Part shown: piece by piece, positions 26,303 to 34,023 of the stretch
How positions within the stretch are numbered: the stretch's first letter is position 1
How the letters are laid out: each line of letters starts with the position of its first letter
Origin: CAWUIO01 sp963922455
GTDB taxonomy: Bacteria; Bacteroidota; Bacteroidia; Cytophagales; Microscillaceae
Assembly (NCBI GenBank): GCA_963922455.1
Contig: CAWUIO010000016.1
Span: forward strand, 11,319 to 75,318
Reading direction: 5' to 3'
Length of the DNA stretch: 64,000 bases
Made by a program: the position numbers and the translations under genes
Notes under the pieces: generated by a model
Told to the model about the DNA's origin: nothing
The model's database searches: none
The model's input: only the letters and a program-made list of their open reading frames with translations

Positions 26303-27457
26303 ATGAAATTACAAACTAAAATCCTATTTATTGTTCTTATCTTGTTTGGTATGCTGGCGTGTGGAGGAGGAGAGGAACAAACCCAAAAGGTACTACGTCC
26401 GGTGCGCTTTGGTACGGTAATGCGTTCGGGAAGCGGACAGGCGCACACCTTTTCGGGTACCGCCCAGGCAAGTTCCGAAACGAGTTTGAGTTTCCGGGTA
26501 TCGGGCACCATTACGAATGTCAGTGTTAAGGTAGGGCAACGCGTACAAAGAGGCCAAATGATTTCCCAAATGGATGCCACAGATTATAATGTGAGCTTTG
26601 AGCAGTCTTTGGCCCAACTAAAAAGCTCTCAAACCCAAATAAGCAGCTCCAAGGCACAACTGGTGAATGCCCGGTCCAATTTTGAGCGGGTAGAACTCCT
26701 GTATCAAAATAACAGCCTTCCTTTGAGCGATTATGATCAGGCTAAGTCTAGTTTCGAGGCGGCTCAATCTCAATACGATGCTGCCCTAGCCTCGGTGGCC
26801 GCGGCTCGTAAGCAAGTAGAGTCGGCCCAAAATCAAGTTAGTTATACAAGTTTGTCAGCTCCTATTTCTGGAATCATTACCCAGGTCCACGTAGAAGAAA
26901 ACGAGCTGGTAGCTTCGGGGAACCCGGTAGTGACTTTGAGTACAACCGGTGATCCAGAAATTCAGGTGGGAGTCCCCGAAAATTTTATCTCCAAAATCCG
27001 CTCGGGCCAAGAAGTGGATATCCACTTTTCTACCCTAGAAAACGGCAACTTTAAAGGGACGGTTAGTGAAGTGGGGTTTAGCGCCGATGGTGCCACCACC
27101 TATCCCGTGATTATTCAAATTATTAAGCCAAGTGAAGATATTCGCCCAGGTATGGCGGCTACGGTTACTTTTGAGTTTGGTAGCTCCAGTAAGTCAGAGA
27201 AAGCTTCTTATTTGGTAAGTCCGGTAGCTGCTATTGGAGAAGACGAAAAAGGCAGTTACGTCTTCAAACTCGAGAAAACCGGCGATAATTACACGGCTAA
27301 GCGTACCTCCGTAGAAATTGGGGAGCTTCTTCCCACCGGTTTCGAGATCAAAAAAGGGCTGAAAGAAGGCGACCGGGTGGCCACGGCCGGGATCAAATCC
27401 TTGCTAGATGGCATGCACGTGAAGTTGATGGAGGATGAACAAGTAGGGCAGAATTAA
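26303..27457 (+). CDS. RND efflux periplasmic adaptor (HlyD/MFP family) lipoprotein
   Basis: 384 residues, 10 bases after the TolC-like gene. Lipobox LFGMLAC with Cys near 20, followed by GGG. A biotinyl-lipoyl-like domain is split by a coiled hairpin: SFRVSGTITNVSVKVGQ near 57-73 and LSAPISGIITQVHVEENEL near 183-202, with LAQLKSSQTQISSSKAQL helices between. A beta-barrel domain follows (GDPEIQVGVPENF) and a membrane-proximal domain near 310-370. This family joins a TolC duct to an inner-membrane RND pump. No RND gene follows; the next gene is on the opposite strand. It must recruit a pump from elsewhere or the set is incomplete. Confidence 0.93.
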   Translation: MKLQTKILFIVLILFGMLACGGGEEQTQKVLRPVRFGTVMRSGSGQAHTFSGTAQASSETSLSFRVSGTITNVSVKVGQRVQRGQMISQMDATDYNVSFEQSLAQLKSSQTQISSSKAQLVNARSNFERVELLYQNNSLPLSDYDQAKSSFEAAQSQYDAALASVAAARKQVESAQNQVSYTSLSAPISGIITQVHVEENELVASGNPVVTLSTTGDPEIQVGVPENFISKIRSGQEVDIHFSTLENGNFKGTVSEVGFSADGATTYPVIIQIIKPSEDIRPGMAATVTFEFGSSSKSEKASYLVSPVAAIGEDEKGSYVFKLEKTGDNYTAKRTSVEIGELLPTGFEIKKGLKEGDRVATAGIKSLLDGMHVKLMEDEQVGQN

Positions 27458-27474
27458 ACAAGTCAAGCCAAGGA

Positions 27475-28047
27475 TTATCCTGCCAATAGCTCATCCAGTT
27501 GAAGGCTAAAATGAGGAAGAATGTCTTCGCCCGTCAGCACTTCGGAGAAGGCTTGGTTTTTCCTCTCGCCATTTTCATGATAGATGTAGACGATTTGCTT
27601 TTTGGGGTCTATCAACCAGGCCAGTTGTACCCCTTGGCTTAACCATTCTTCCATCTTCTCCTGGGTTTGTTTCAAGCTGTCAGACTCGGATAGTAGCTCG
27701 ATGACAAAATTGGGACAAACTCGGGCAAATCGTTTTCGCTCAGCGGGATCTACTTGATCTAATCGGAGGTGGCTTATCCAGGCTGCATCCGGGGCATACA
27801 TCGCCCCGTTTTTTAGGGTATACCCTCCATTGGAATCGGAAACTTTTCCTAGTTTATACTGGCGGTTCCATATAACGAGCTCCGAAACCAAGTTGGAATT
27901 ATGAAAACTGGTATCTAATCCGGTAGGTGTCATAATAAGTAGCTGGCCCTTAGCGTTTCGCTCAATCCTTAGATCCGGATTGGCCAAACAAAAAGCAAAG
28001 AGTTGTTCGTCGGTAAACTGTTCTAAGGGATTGATTTTAACTTGCAT
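27475..28047 (-). CDS. Uma2-family putative endonuclease (DUF820)
   Basis: 190 residues. Conserved features of the PD-(D/E)XK-like Uma2 family: LEQFTDEQLFAFCLANPDLRIE start, TPTGLDTS, APDAAWISH (active-site Asp) near 91-99, CPNFVIELLSESDS (Glu) near 118-132 and a VQLAWLIDPKKQ Lys. These families are abundant in cyanobacteria and scattered in Bacteroidota, and their biological role is unsettled. It is convergent with the adaptor gene. Confidence 0.88.
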   Translation of the reverse strand: MQVKINPLEQFTDEQLFAFCLANPDLRIERNAKGQLLIMTPTGLDTSFHNSNLVSELVIWNRQYKLGKVSDSNGGYTLKNGAMYAPDAAWISHLRLDQVDPAERKRFARVCPNFVIELLSESDSLKQTQEKMEEWLSQGVQLAWLIDPKKQIVYIYHENGERKNQAFSEVLTGEDILPHFSLQLDELLAG

Positions 28048-28124
28048 ATCTTGTTTAAAATTGATTAAATATACTCAGAAAGCTCGAGAATGAAAAAAAA
28101 TACTGGCTTATGGGCCCCGGTCAA

Positions 28125-28253
28125 GGCTTAGGGATGGAACGGCCTGTTTGAGCTCGTGTCGGCCAGTGGGGAAAGGCAGCGAGTAGTGACAGCCCGACCC
28201 GCGCGGGCAGGATTTTTCAAGGGAGTAAGCTCGTACTTGCGCGGGGAAGCCCC
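28125..28253 (-). repeat. Dispersed structured repeat, copy R5
   Basis: Minus orientation; reads GGGGCTTCCCCGCGC at its start, with a long loop, and GGCTTAGGGATGGAACGGCC at the plus-strand left end. Middle of the TGCCTTTCCCC type. No gene precedes it in its own direction; the nuclease-fold gene begins 157 bases beyond. Confidence 0.9.
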
Positions 28254-28341
28254 TAGAAAACCCGCTCCGACACTTAGGAGAAAACCCAGGGCATCTCGAA
28301 AAGAAGTGCCGGGTAGACCTTTGTATTCCCGTCTAAAAAAT

Positions 28342-28376
28342 AGCCCCCCTTGGCCATAAAAAATTGCCTGGGGGCT
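28342..28376 (+). terminator. Hairpin AGCCCCC/GGGGGCT upstream of nuclease-fold gene
   Basis: A 7-bp stem with a 21-base loop, followed by TTTCCTTTC. It sits in the leader region of the gene at 28411; it could be an attenuator or a terminator from repeat-driven transcription. Confidence 0.35.
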
Positions 28377-28410
28377 TTCCTTTCTCGAATGGGGGGCGTA
28401 TTATTAGGAT

Positions 28411-29235
28411 ATGAAAAACCTACTATTTTTATGGCTGTTCCTACCCGGAACCCTACTGGCCCAAACTATGAAAGTATGCACCTTTAACATCCGCTACGAT
28501 AATCCTAAGGATGGCTACCACCAATGGAGCAACCGAAGGCCCATCGTACAGGATTTTTTACGCTATGAAGCCCCCGATTTTATCGGCTTGCAGGAGGCCC
28601 TCAAGCATCAAATTGAAGCCATTGCCACCGCTATGCCCGGCTACGCTTGGATCGGCGTAGGCCGAGATGATGGGGTGGACCAAGGCGAGTTTTCTCCTAT
28701 TTTTTACCAAGCCGAACGCTGGAAACTCTTGGATAATGGCACCTTCTGGCTGTCCGAATCGCCTACATCGCCCTCTAAATCCTGGGATGCTGCCTTACCC
28801 CGGATTTGTACCTTTGGTAAATTTCAAGACCGGGCCAGTGGGGAGGTGGTGTTTGTGTTTAACACCCATTACGACCATAAAGGGACAGAAGCCCGGGCCC
28901 AGTCTTCCCAGGTGATTGTATCCCAAATTCGGCAGATTAGTGGGGGGAACAAGACCGTCCTAATGGGCGATTTTAACTCCCTACCCGAAAAGCCAGCGAT
29001 CCAAGAAATCCTGGAGGCCCAACTAAAAGATGCATTTACCGAAGCGCTTATCCGTTACGGAAGCGTGGGTACCTACAATGATTTTGACCTCCAAAAAGTG
29101 CCGGAAAACCGCATAGATTACATCTTTTACTCAGCCGATTGGCAATGTACGCGCTACGGGGTAGACAGCCGGGTGATTGAGGGGCGCTATCTCTCCGATC
29201 ATTTCCCTGTCATTGTTCATTTAGAAAACCCTTGA
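28411..29235 (+). CDS. Secreted endonuclease/exonuclease/phosphatase-fold protein
   Basis: 274 residues. The signal peptide (NLLFLWLFLPGTLLAQ) is cleaved near 18. Fold motifs are intact: CTFNIRYDN near 23-32, GLQEALKHQ (metal-binding Glu) near 61-69, NTHYDHKG near 154-161, LMGDFNSLP near 197-205 and SDHFPVI (catalytic His) near 264-270. These proteins cleave phosphodiester bonds; the substrate may be DNA, RNA, lipid or a sugar phosphate. The secretion makes an extracellular or periplasmic substrate likely. It precedes a GNAT gene by 11 bases. Confidence 0.92.
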   Translation: MKNLLFLWLFLPGTLLAQTMKVCTFNIRYDNPKDGYHQWSNRRPIVQDFLRYEAPDFIGLQEALKHQIEAIATAMPGYAWIGVGRDDGVDQGEFSPIFYQAERWKLLDNGTFWLSESPTSPSKSWDAALPRICTFGKFQDRASGEVVFVFNTHYDHKGTEARAQSSQVIVSQIRQISGGNKTVLMGDFNSLPEKPAIQEILEAQLKDAFTEALIRYGSVGTYNDFDLQKVPENRIDYIFYSADWQCTRYGVDSRVIEGRYLSDHFPVIVHLENP

Positions 29236-29246
29236 TACTTAGGGCC

Positions 29247-29786
29247 ATGGCTACTTTAGAGATTCAAACGGAACGCTTACTACTGCGCGATTATGTCCCA
29301 GAGGACTGGCAAGCGGCCCATCGTTATGCCCATCGTCCCGAGAATATTGAGTTTATGATTTGGGGGCCCAATACCCCAGACCAGACCCGGGAATTTATTC
29401 AAAAATGCATGGGGCAACAAAGGCAAGACCCTCGCCGGGACTTTGAATTGGCTGTAGTTTTACGGGAAACTCAAGAAGTTATTGGGGGCTGTGGCATGCG
29501 TATTCATACCGAAAACCCCAAACGAGGCGATTTAGGGTATATACTCCATGCAGACTACTGGTCGCAGGGCTATACCACCGAAGCGGCCCTGGGCCTGATC
29601 GATTACTGTATGCGTGCCTATGATTTGGAGGAAGTCCAGGCTACTTGTGATGTCCGCAACATAGCCTCACAAAGGGTTATGGAAAAGTGCGGCATGCAAA
29701 GAGTAAAGATGATCAAAGCCGATAAAATGGAAACAGGCCGGGTACGGGATACCTATCTTTACGAAAGATTTTTAGACGGAGTATAG
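29247..29786 (+). CDS. GNAT N-acetyltransferase, RimJ/RimL-like
   Basis: 179 residues from ATG 29247. A TTG at 29232 would overlap the upstream gene. The start ATLEIQTERLLLRDYVPEDW is typical of RimJ/RimL-type enzymes. Motif A is around LGYILHADYWSQGYTTEAAL near 92-111, with DVRNIASQRVMEKCGM near 130-145. The final G of its stop codon is the first G of repeat R6. Confidence 0.92.
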   Translation: MATLEIQTERLLLRDYVPEDWQAAHRYAHRPENIEFMIWGPNTPDQTREFIQKCMGQQRQDPRRDFELAVVLRETQEVIGGCGMRIHTENPKRGDLGYILHADYWSQGYTTEAALGLIDYCMRAYDLEEVQATCDVRNIASQRVMEKCGMQRVKMIKADKMETGRVRDTYLYERFLDGV

Positions 29787-29962
29787 GGGCTGCCCCCGGC
29801 GATTCATGTATGCGCCCCCTTTGAAAAAGAGTGCCGCCGGGGTCGGGCTTTCGCTACTCGCTGGCCTACGCGCCTACCAGCGGCGAGCTCAAACAGGCCG
29901 CTCTATCCCTCAGCCTTATGAAGAGGAGAGAGCCGAGAAGAGAGAGGAGAGATTTTGGAGGG
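29786..29962 (+). repeat. Dispersed structured repeat, copy R6, with GA-rich tail
   Basis: Core 29786-29915: starts with the stop-codon G of the GNAT gene, first stem CCCCGGCG/CGCCGGGG, middle CCAGCGGCGAG type, ends ATCCCTCAGCC. The GA-rich tail is 29916-29962. Outer sequence is nearly identical to R7. Confidence 0.92.
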
Positions 29963-30032
29963 TTTATGTTCCTGGGGGTATTCTTCTTGGCGTTCCGAAG
30001 AAATCTGTGGGGCTATCCAAGGTACTTGTACT

Positions 30033-30452
30033 TTACTCATTTTCCATTTTGGCGAGATATTCTTTGGGGTTTAAGATAGACAACTGACTTTCTTTGTAAT
30101 CTTTTGTATTGCGGCTTAGGATGATGCGATGTCCCGCAAGCACCGCACAGAAATTTTGTACACTATCCTCAAAATCCTTGAAGTTTGATTGGGCCGCTTG
30201 TTCGATAACTTGCTGGTTTACAGGTTCCATACGGACAATTTCCAAGATTTTTCTGGTCATAATATCGGCCCTGGCTTTATTTTCTAGCCTTCCTACTATG
30301 TAATGTATATTCGTGATACTTATGGGAGAGGTATATAACTCCACCCCAGCCGCGATAGAATTAGCAATTAATTTCTTTATATCCTCCGAAAAGGGTTTTC
30401 TATCTAGAAGTAAGTCAAGCAGTACATCCGAATCAAGGAATAGCTTATTCAT
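30033..30452 (-). CDS. PIN-domain toxin (VapC-like ribonuclease)
   Basis: 139 residues. The PIN fold is shown by the N-terminal LFLDSDVLLDLLLDRKPF with an acidic residue near 7-9, a middle acidic helix and a C-terminal AGHRIILSRNTKDYK near 105-119. PIN toxins usually cleave RNA using Mg2+ held by Asp residues. The pair has the usual antitoxin-first order with a four-base overlap (ATGA). The reading direction is right to left. Being next to a duplicated repeat suggests local mobility. Confidence 0.88.
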   Translation of the reverse strand: MNKLFLDSDVLLDLLLDRKPFSEDIKKLIANSIAAGVELYTSPISITNIHYIVGRLENKARADIMTRKILEIVRMEPVNQQVIEQAAQSNFKDFEDSVQNFCAVLAGHRIILSRNTKDYKESQLSILNPKEYLAKMENE

Positions 30453-30709
30453 TTGCCCAAGTATTTTTCTATTAAGGCGTCTTGCAGTACTTCTTGATAA
30501 GAAGTAAAATCAGGCGGTAGCGAAACCGCTCCTTGTAACTCCTCTAAAACTTTTAAGGAAGACTCTTTTTTTCCCGTTTCTTTGGCTTGGGTCAAAGATT
30601 TTAAGTATTCCTCTACAATATTGGAGAGGCTCTTTCCATGGGATTTAGCATAGACTTTTGCCTGCTCAGCAACCAAGGGATTGATAGATAAAGTTAATTT
30701 GTAATTCAT
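30449..30709 (-). CDS. Antitoxin of the PIN toxin pair (DUF6364-like, RHH-type)
   Basis: 86 residues from ATG 30709; the frame is open upstream to 30757 but the start MNYKLTLSINPL is the natural N-terminus. Ribbon-helix-helix signature: TLSINPLVAEQAKVYAKSHG (4-23), SLSNIVEEYLKSLT (26-39). The rest is a Glu/Lys-rich toxin-binding tail ending ALIEKYLGK. It should repress its own operon; upstream AT-rich sequence 30710-30760 would hold the promoter. Confidence 0.85.
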   Translation of the reverse strand: MNYKLTLSINPLVAEQAKVYAKSHGKSLSNIVEEYLKSLTQAKETGKKESSLKVLEELQGAVSLPPDFTSYQEVLQDALIEKYLGK

Positions 30710-30804
30710 ACGTAAAAAATTTACGTACAATATACAAAATTCTTGCTTTTCCTTCAAGCAGAATTCACCTGCTCGGCCGCAAATGGGTTGCGCTTATAGT
30801 TTTC

Positions 30805-30821
30805 GGGCCTTTGTAAGGCCC
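30805..30821. other. Perfect small hairpin upstream of TA module
   Basis: GGGCCTT-TGT-AAGGCCC, 96 bases upstream of the antitoxin start and 17 bases before repeat R7. It lacks a T-run on either side. Could be the autoregulatory dyad or a remnant. Confidence 0.4.
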
Positions 30822-30837
30822 TTAATACCATAAACAA

Positions 30838-30988
30838 GGGGCTGCCCCCGGCGATTCATGTATGCGCCCCCTTTGAAAAAGAGTGCCGCCGGGGTCGGGC
30901 TGAGTTTATCCCGTAGGGACCTGCCGCTCTATCCCTCAGCCTTATGAAGAGGAGAGAGCCGAGAAGAGAGAGGAGAGATTTTGGAGGG
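30838..30988 (+). repeat. Dispersed repeat, copy R7, with replaced middle and GA-rich tail
   Basis: The first 64 bases (GGGGCTGCCC to GTCGGGCT, including the loop) and the last part from GCCGCTCTATCCC through the GA tail match R6. The middle is replaced by GAGTTTATCCCGTAGGGAC with its own TCCCGTAGGGA dyad. It lies upstream of the TA promoter region. R6 and R7 flank the TA module as direct repeats 1,052 bases apart. Confidence 0.92.
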
Positions 30989-31135
30989 AGGCCCTAAGAT
31001 GCTCCTTTGCCTTGTAGCTCAGATACAGTTTGTTTCAAGAATATTCAGTTAGGTTTTTTTTGCTAGACCAAGGGCATAAACAGGAAAAGCTTGGGAAAAG
31101 CACGGAATACATCCGTGCAGGAGGGTGGTCAATGC

Positions 31136-31627
31136 TTAGCGATGTTGATCAATGTAGATGATATTTCCATCGGGGTCCTTTACCATAAAACTGCCAGGGC
31201 CTGAGCCACTTTCACCCACTTCGGTTTCCAGTTTGATTCCTTGGGCTTTGAGATGTTGCTGAATCTGGCGGACATCCTCAAAGGACTCGGTGTTTTGGCC
31301 GCTCTCATCCCAGCCGGGGTTAAAAGTCATAATGTTTCCCTCAAACATGCCGTGAAATATGCCGATCAAAGCATTTTCGTTTTTTAAGATGAAGTAATTT
31401 TGCTCGAAGCTGCCCGCCAATACGGTAAAGCCTAGATTTTCGTAGAAATCCTTGGAAGTTTGCAGGTCTTTTACACTCAGGCTTAGGGAAAATGCTCCTA
31501 GTTTCATATTCGTAGTATTAAATTGTTTTGGATTGTTTTCGGGAGATAATGTAGCAACATCTGTCTGGGCTTGTCGATGGAGCCCCAAGAGGGCCAAAAG
31601 GCTTAGGACGATGAGATAGGTTTTCAT
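31136..31627 (-). CDS. Secreted VOC/glyoxalase-fold protein
   Basis: 163 residues. The N-terminal segment TYLIVLSLLALLGLHRQAQ looks like a signal peptide; an internal ATG (MKLGAFSLSLSV at residue 41) would make the usual cytoplasmic length, so either start is possible. The VOC fold: LSLSVKDLQTSKDFYENLGF near 48-66, NYFILKNENALIGIF near 77-91, a paired half ending MVKDPDGNIIYIDQ near 147-160 with the metal or ligand-binding Glu replaced by Asp/Tyr-like residues. The substrate is not known; annotated relatives are called bleomycin-resistance or glyoxalase-like. Confidence 0.82.
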   Translation of the reverse strand: MKTYLIVLSLLALLGLHRQAQTDVATLSPENNPKQFNTTNMKLGAFSLSLSVKDLQTSKDFYENLGFTVLAGSFEQNYFILKNENALIGIFHGMFEGNIMTFNPGWDESGQNTESFEDVRQIQQHLKAQGIKLETEVGESGSGPGSFMVKDPDGNIIYIDQHR

Positions 31628-31782
31628 GTAAAAGGTAAATTATGTGTATACAGGCAATAGACAAGACTTAATTTAAGAAAAGTAGTAAAAAATTAGAAAG
31701 CTGGAAAAATAAAAAGGCAAAAAGATGGGCTGACCTTTGTATTTGTATTGCAAAAAGTAAGTAAGAAGGACAGGAGAACTGG

Positions 31783-32607
31783 CTAGGCCTTGGAATATTC
31801 TACATCTCGGATAACCGACTTCACCATATTGATCTGGGATAAATTACCTCCGGAAAGAAATTTCAGGGTGGTGTTTTCCTTTAAGTTTAGACTTTTGAAT
31901 ACCTCCTTGGCGGTATATCCTTTTTGATACTCTTGAGCCACCTTTTCAAAAAAAGATTCCAAAAAATGGAGTTTTTTAGTCAATTGCTCCTTTCCTTGGA
32001 CCAACTGGGGATTGTGACTGCAAAACATTTCCTTAAAATCGAGTTGTAGTATTCGCTTGATCGAATCAATTTGTTCACGCATACTTTCCTCTTTCATAAA
32101 GTAAGCAATGAAAGAGTGTATGTATAGATCGGCCGAGAAAAGCCATTGACGATTGGGCTCAAACAAAGCAATCATATCGCTGGCGTGCCCAGGAATCGGG
32201 ATAAGCTCGAAGGTAAATTGCTTAGTTTCTAAACTGCCTTGTATGGGTATCAAGTCAGGATGAGCGGGCCTATCGCCCCAAGTAATGTGTTGGGCAAAGC
32301 TAATTTTGGGGGGAGCTTGCATGATTTGACAACACCTTTCGGAGGCAAAAGCCTCACAATTGTGCTGTTTTTTGAGTGAGTCAACATTCCCACTATGGTC
32401 TTCGTGGTGATGGGTGATCAATATCTGCTCTACCTGTAAGCCTTTGGTTGCCGAAAGGATCTGCTTACGGGCTTTTCTTTGCCCTGTATCGATCAATAAG
32501 CCATCCACGTAATACAGGTGGGCGTGCATTTTGGGCTTACCGATGAGACTATAGCCAAATTTAAGCCCTAAGATTTCCTGGGACGTGAATGAATGGAAAG
32601 AGATCAT
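31783..32607 (-). CDS. Metallo-beta-lactamase-fold hydrolase
   Basis: 274 residues. The metal-binding motif ITHHHEDHSGN is at about 59-69 (HxHxDH). Downstream metal ligands: a His in IPGHASDMIAL near 137-147 and an Asp in FSADLYIHSF near 157-166, which match the second metal site. No signal peptide. The C-terminal helical region (FKSLNLKENTTLKFLSGGNLSQINMV) is probably a winged helix-like tail as in LACTB2-type proteins. Substrate class (ester, thioester, nucleic acid) not resolved. Codirectional with fmt upstream, 53 bases away. Confidence 0.9.
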   Translation of the reverse strand: MISFHSFTSQEILGLKFGYSLIGKPKMHAHLYYVDGLLIDTGQRKARKQILSATKGLQVEQILITHHHEDHSGNVDSLKKQHNCEAFASERCCQIMQAPPKISFAQHITWGDRPAHPDLIPIQGSLETKQFTFELIPIPGHASDMIALFEPNRQWLFSADLYIHSFIAYFMKEESMREQIDSIKRILQLDFKEMFCSHNPQLVQGKEQLTKKLHFLESFFEKVAQEYQKGYTAKEVFKSLNLKENTTLKFLSGGNLSQINMVKSVIRDVEYSKA

Positions 32608-32660
32608 GAATCATAGTACATTTAGGCGGATAAGACAACAACTTGGGAAGTTTATTAGAA

Positions 32661-33593
32661 TTATTCTAATTTATTCCCTGCCAAAAAAGACTCCACTGGC
32701 ATCAATTTCTTTCCTTCGAGTTTCAGCTCTTGGATGGCCAACCAGCCATCACCGGTTTTGAAGTAGAGGTGTTTTTTATTGTCGGTCCAGTACGCTCCGG
32801 GAGCTATCTGGGGCAATTCGCTGGGATCATGCTTAAGCTCCGTGCTACTTGATATGATTTTACAGCTTTTACCGAGCAGTTGGGTCCAAGCTGAGGGCAG
32901 GGGGGAGAGGCCCCGGATTAAGTTATGCACCTCTTGGGAAGTTTTGTTCCAATCGATATGGCCAGTCTCCCGGTTGATTTTGGGGGCTTTGGGGAAATCC
33001 CCGCTTAGGTTTTGGGGGAAGCGGGGGCAATCTTCATCGGCGGCTGCTTCTAGGGTTTTTACGAGCAGATTGGCGCCTTTTTCGCTTAGGCGTTTGTAGA
33101 GGGTACCAAAGGTATCTTCGGGGTAGATGGGTTCTTTTTCTTTAAAGATGAGGTCGCCGGTATCGATGGCGTGTTTTAAGAAGAAGGTGGTCACCCCGGT
33201 TTCGGTTTCTCCGTTGATGATGGCCCAGTTGATGGGGGCGGCCCCCCGATAGTCGGGAAGGAGGGAGGCGTGCAGGTTGATGGTACCCCGGGGAGGCATA
33301 TTCCAAACCACCTCAGGAAGCATCCGGAAGGCGATCACGACTTGGATATCGGCTTTAAATGAGCGAAGTTCTTCGATAAAAGCCGGATCTTTCAAATTGG
33401 GTGGCTGCAAAATGGGCAAATCTTGAGTTAAAGCGTATTCTTTCACTGCCGATTGGATCAACTTATTTCCTCTTCCACCTCGTTTGTCGGTAGCGGTCAC
33501 GACAGCCGCTACATTAAATCCATGCTCAATTAAGGCTTGCAAACCGGGAACGGCAAAGTCGGGCGTCCCCATAAAAATTATTTTTAAGCTCAT
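32661..33593 (-). CDS. fmt: Methionyl-tRNA formyltransferase
   Basis: 310 residues, normal for Fmt. It formylates initiator Met-tRNA with 10-formyl-THF. N-terminal FMGTPDFAVPGLQALI near 7-22, the catalytic loop NLHASLLPDYRGAAPINWA near 106-124 (Asn, His and the SLLPxYRG motif) and an ETGVTTFFL strand. The C-terminal OB-like domain (WLAIQELKLEGKKLMPVESFLAG) is present. The gene is not with def here, the usual partner. Confidence 0.96.
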   Translation of the reverse strand: MSLKIIFMGTPDFAVPGLQALIEHGFNVAAVVTATDKRGGRGNKLIQSAVKEYALTQDLPILQPPNLKDPAFIEELRSFKADIQVVIAFRMLPEVVWNMPPRGTINLHASLLPDYRGAAPINWAIINGETETGVTTFFLKHAIDTGDLIFKEKEPIYPEDTFGTLYKRLSEKGANLLVKTLEAAADEDCPRFPQNLSGDFPKAPKINRETGHIDWNKTSQEVHNLIRGLSPLPSAWTQLLGKSCKIISSSTELKHDPSELPQIAPGAYWTDNKKHLYFKTGDGWLAIQELKLEGKKLMPVESFLAGNKLE

Positions 33594-33776
33594 TGTATAG
33601 GCTGTATTAAATGAAGGGGGAAATTAGAACAAATTCCAGGCTTAGACAATGACTGGAGTCATTTTTATGAAGGAATCCTTGGTGCCTACAATGTAATCGT
33701 GACCCTTCAGGCTTACTCTCAAACGAAAAGAGCATGGACATCTTTGGCATTGCCCCCTTTTCTCACTTCTAAATTT

Positions 33777-33907
33777 GGCTTAGGGATGGAGCGGCCTGTT
33801 TGAGCTCGTGTTGGCCCGGCGGGGAAAGGCAGCGAGTAGCGAGAGCCCGACCCGCGCCGATAGGAACTAGCAAGCGGATACTTGGGGAAATGGCGCGGGG
33901 AAGCCCC
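33777..33907 (-). repeat. Dispersed structured repeat, copy R8
   Basis: Minus orientation; GGCTTAGGGATGGAGCGGCC at its plus-strand left end and GGGGCTTCCCCGCGCC as read from its own start at 33907. Middle of the TGCCTTTCCCCGC type. It lies just beyond the terminator of the fasciclin gene. Confidence 0.92.
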
Positions 33908-33922
33908 AAAACCTAGACTTTA

Positions 33923-33953
33923 TAAAAACAAAAAACGCCCTTAAAAAGGACGT
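33923..33953 (-). terminator. Rho-independent terminator of the fasciclin gene
   Basis: On the minus strand ACGTCCTT pairs with AAGGGCGT (one wobble) over a 3-base loop, followed by TTTTTGTTTTT. It ends the sigma factor-fasciclin cluster. Confidence 0.85.
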
Positions 33954-34023
33954 CCTTTGTATAACACTTAATAATTGAGCTTCATCTCAACTCTCAACTC
34001 TGAGATCTTATCGTAGGCCAGCA

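Noticed and set aside
29806..30087. Plus-strand frames across repeat R6 and its tail
   Set aside because: Repeat-derived; similar frames occur over R5, R11, R12 and R13 with the same Gly/Arg/Ser-rich character.
30805..30821. GGGCCTT/AAGGCCC hairpin as a terminator
   Set aside because: No T-run on either strand; kept only as a structural note.
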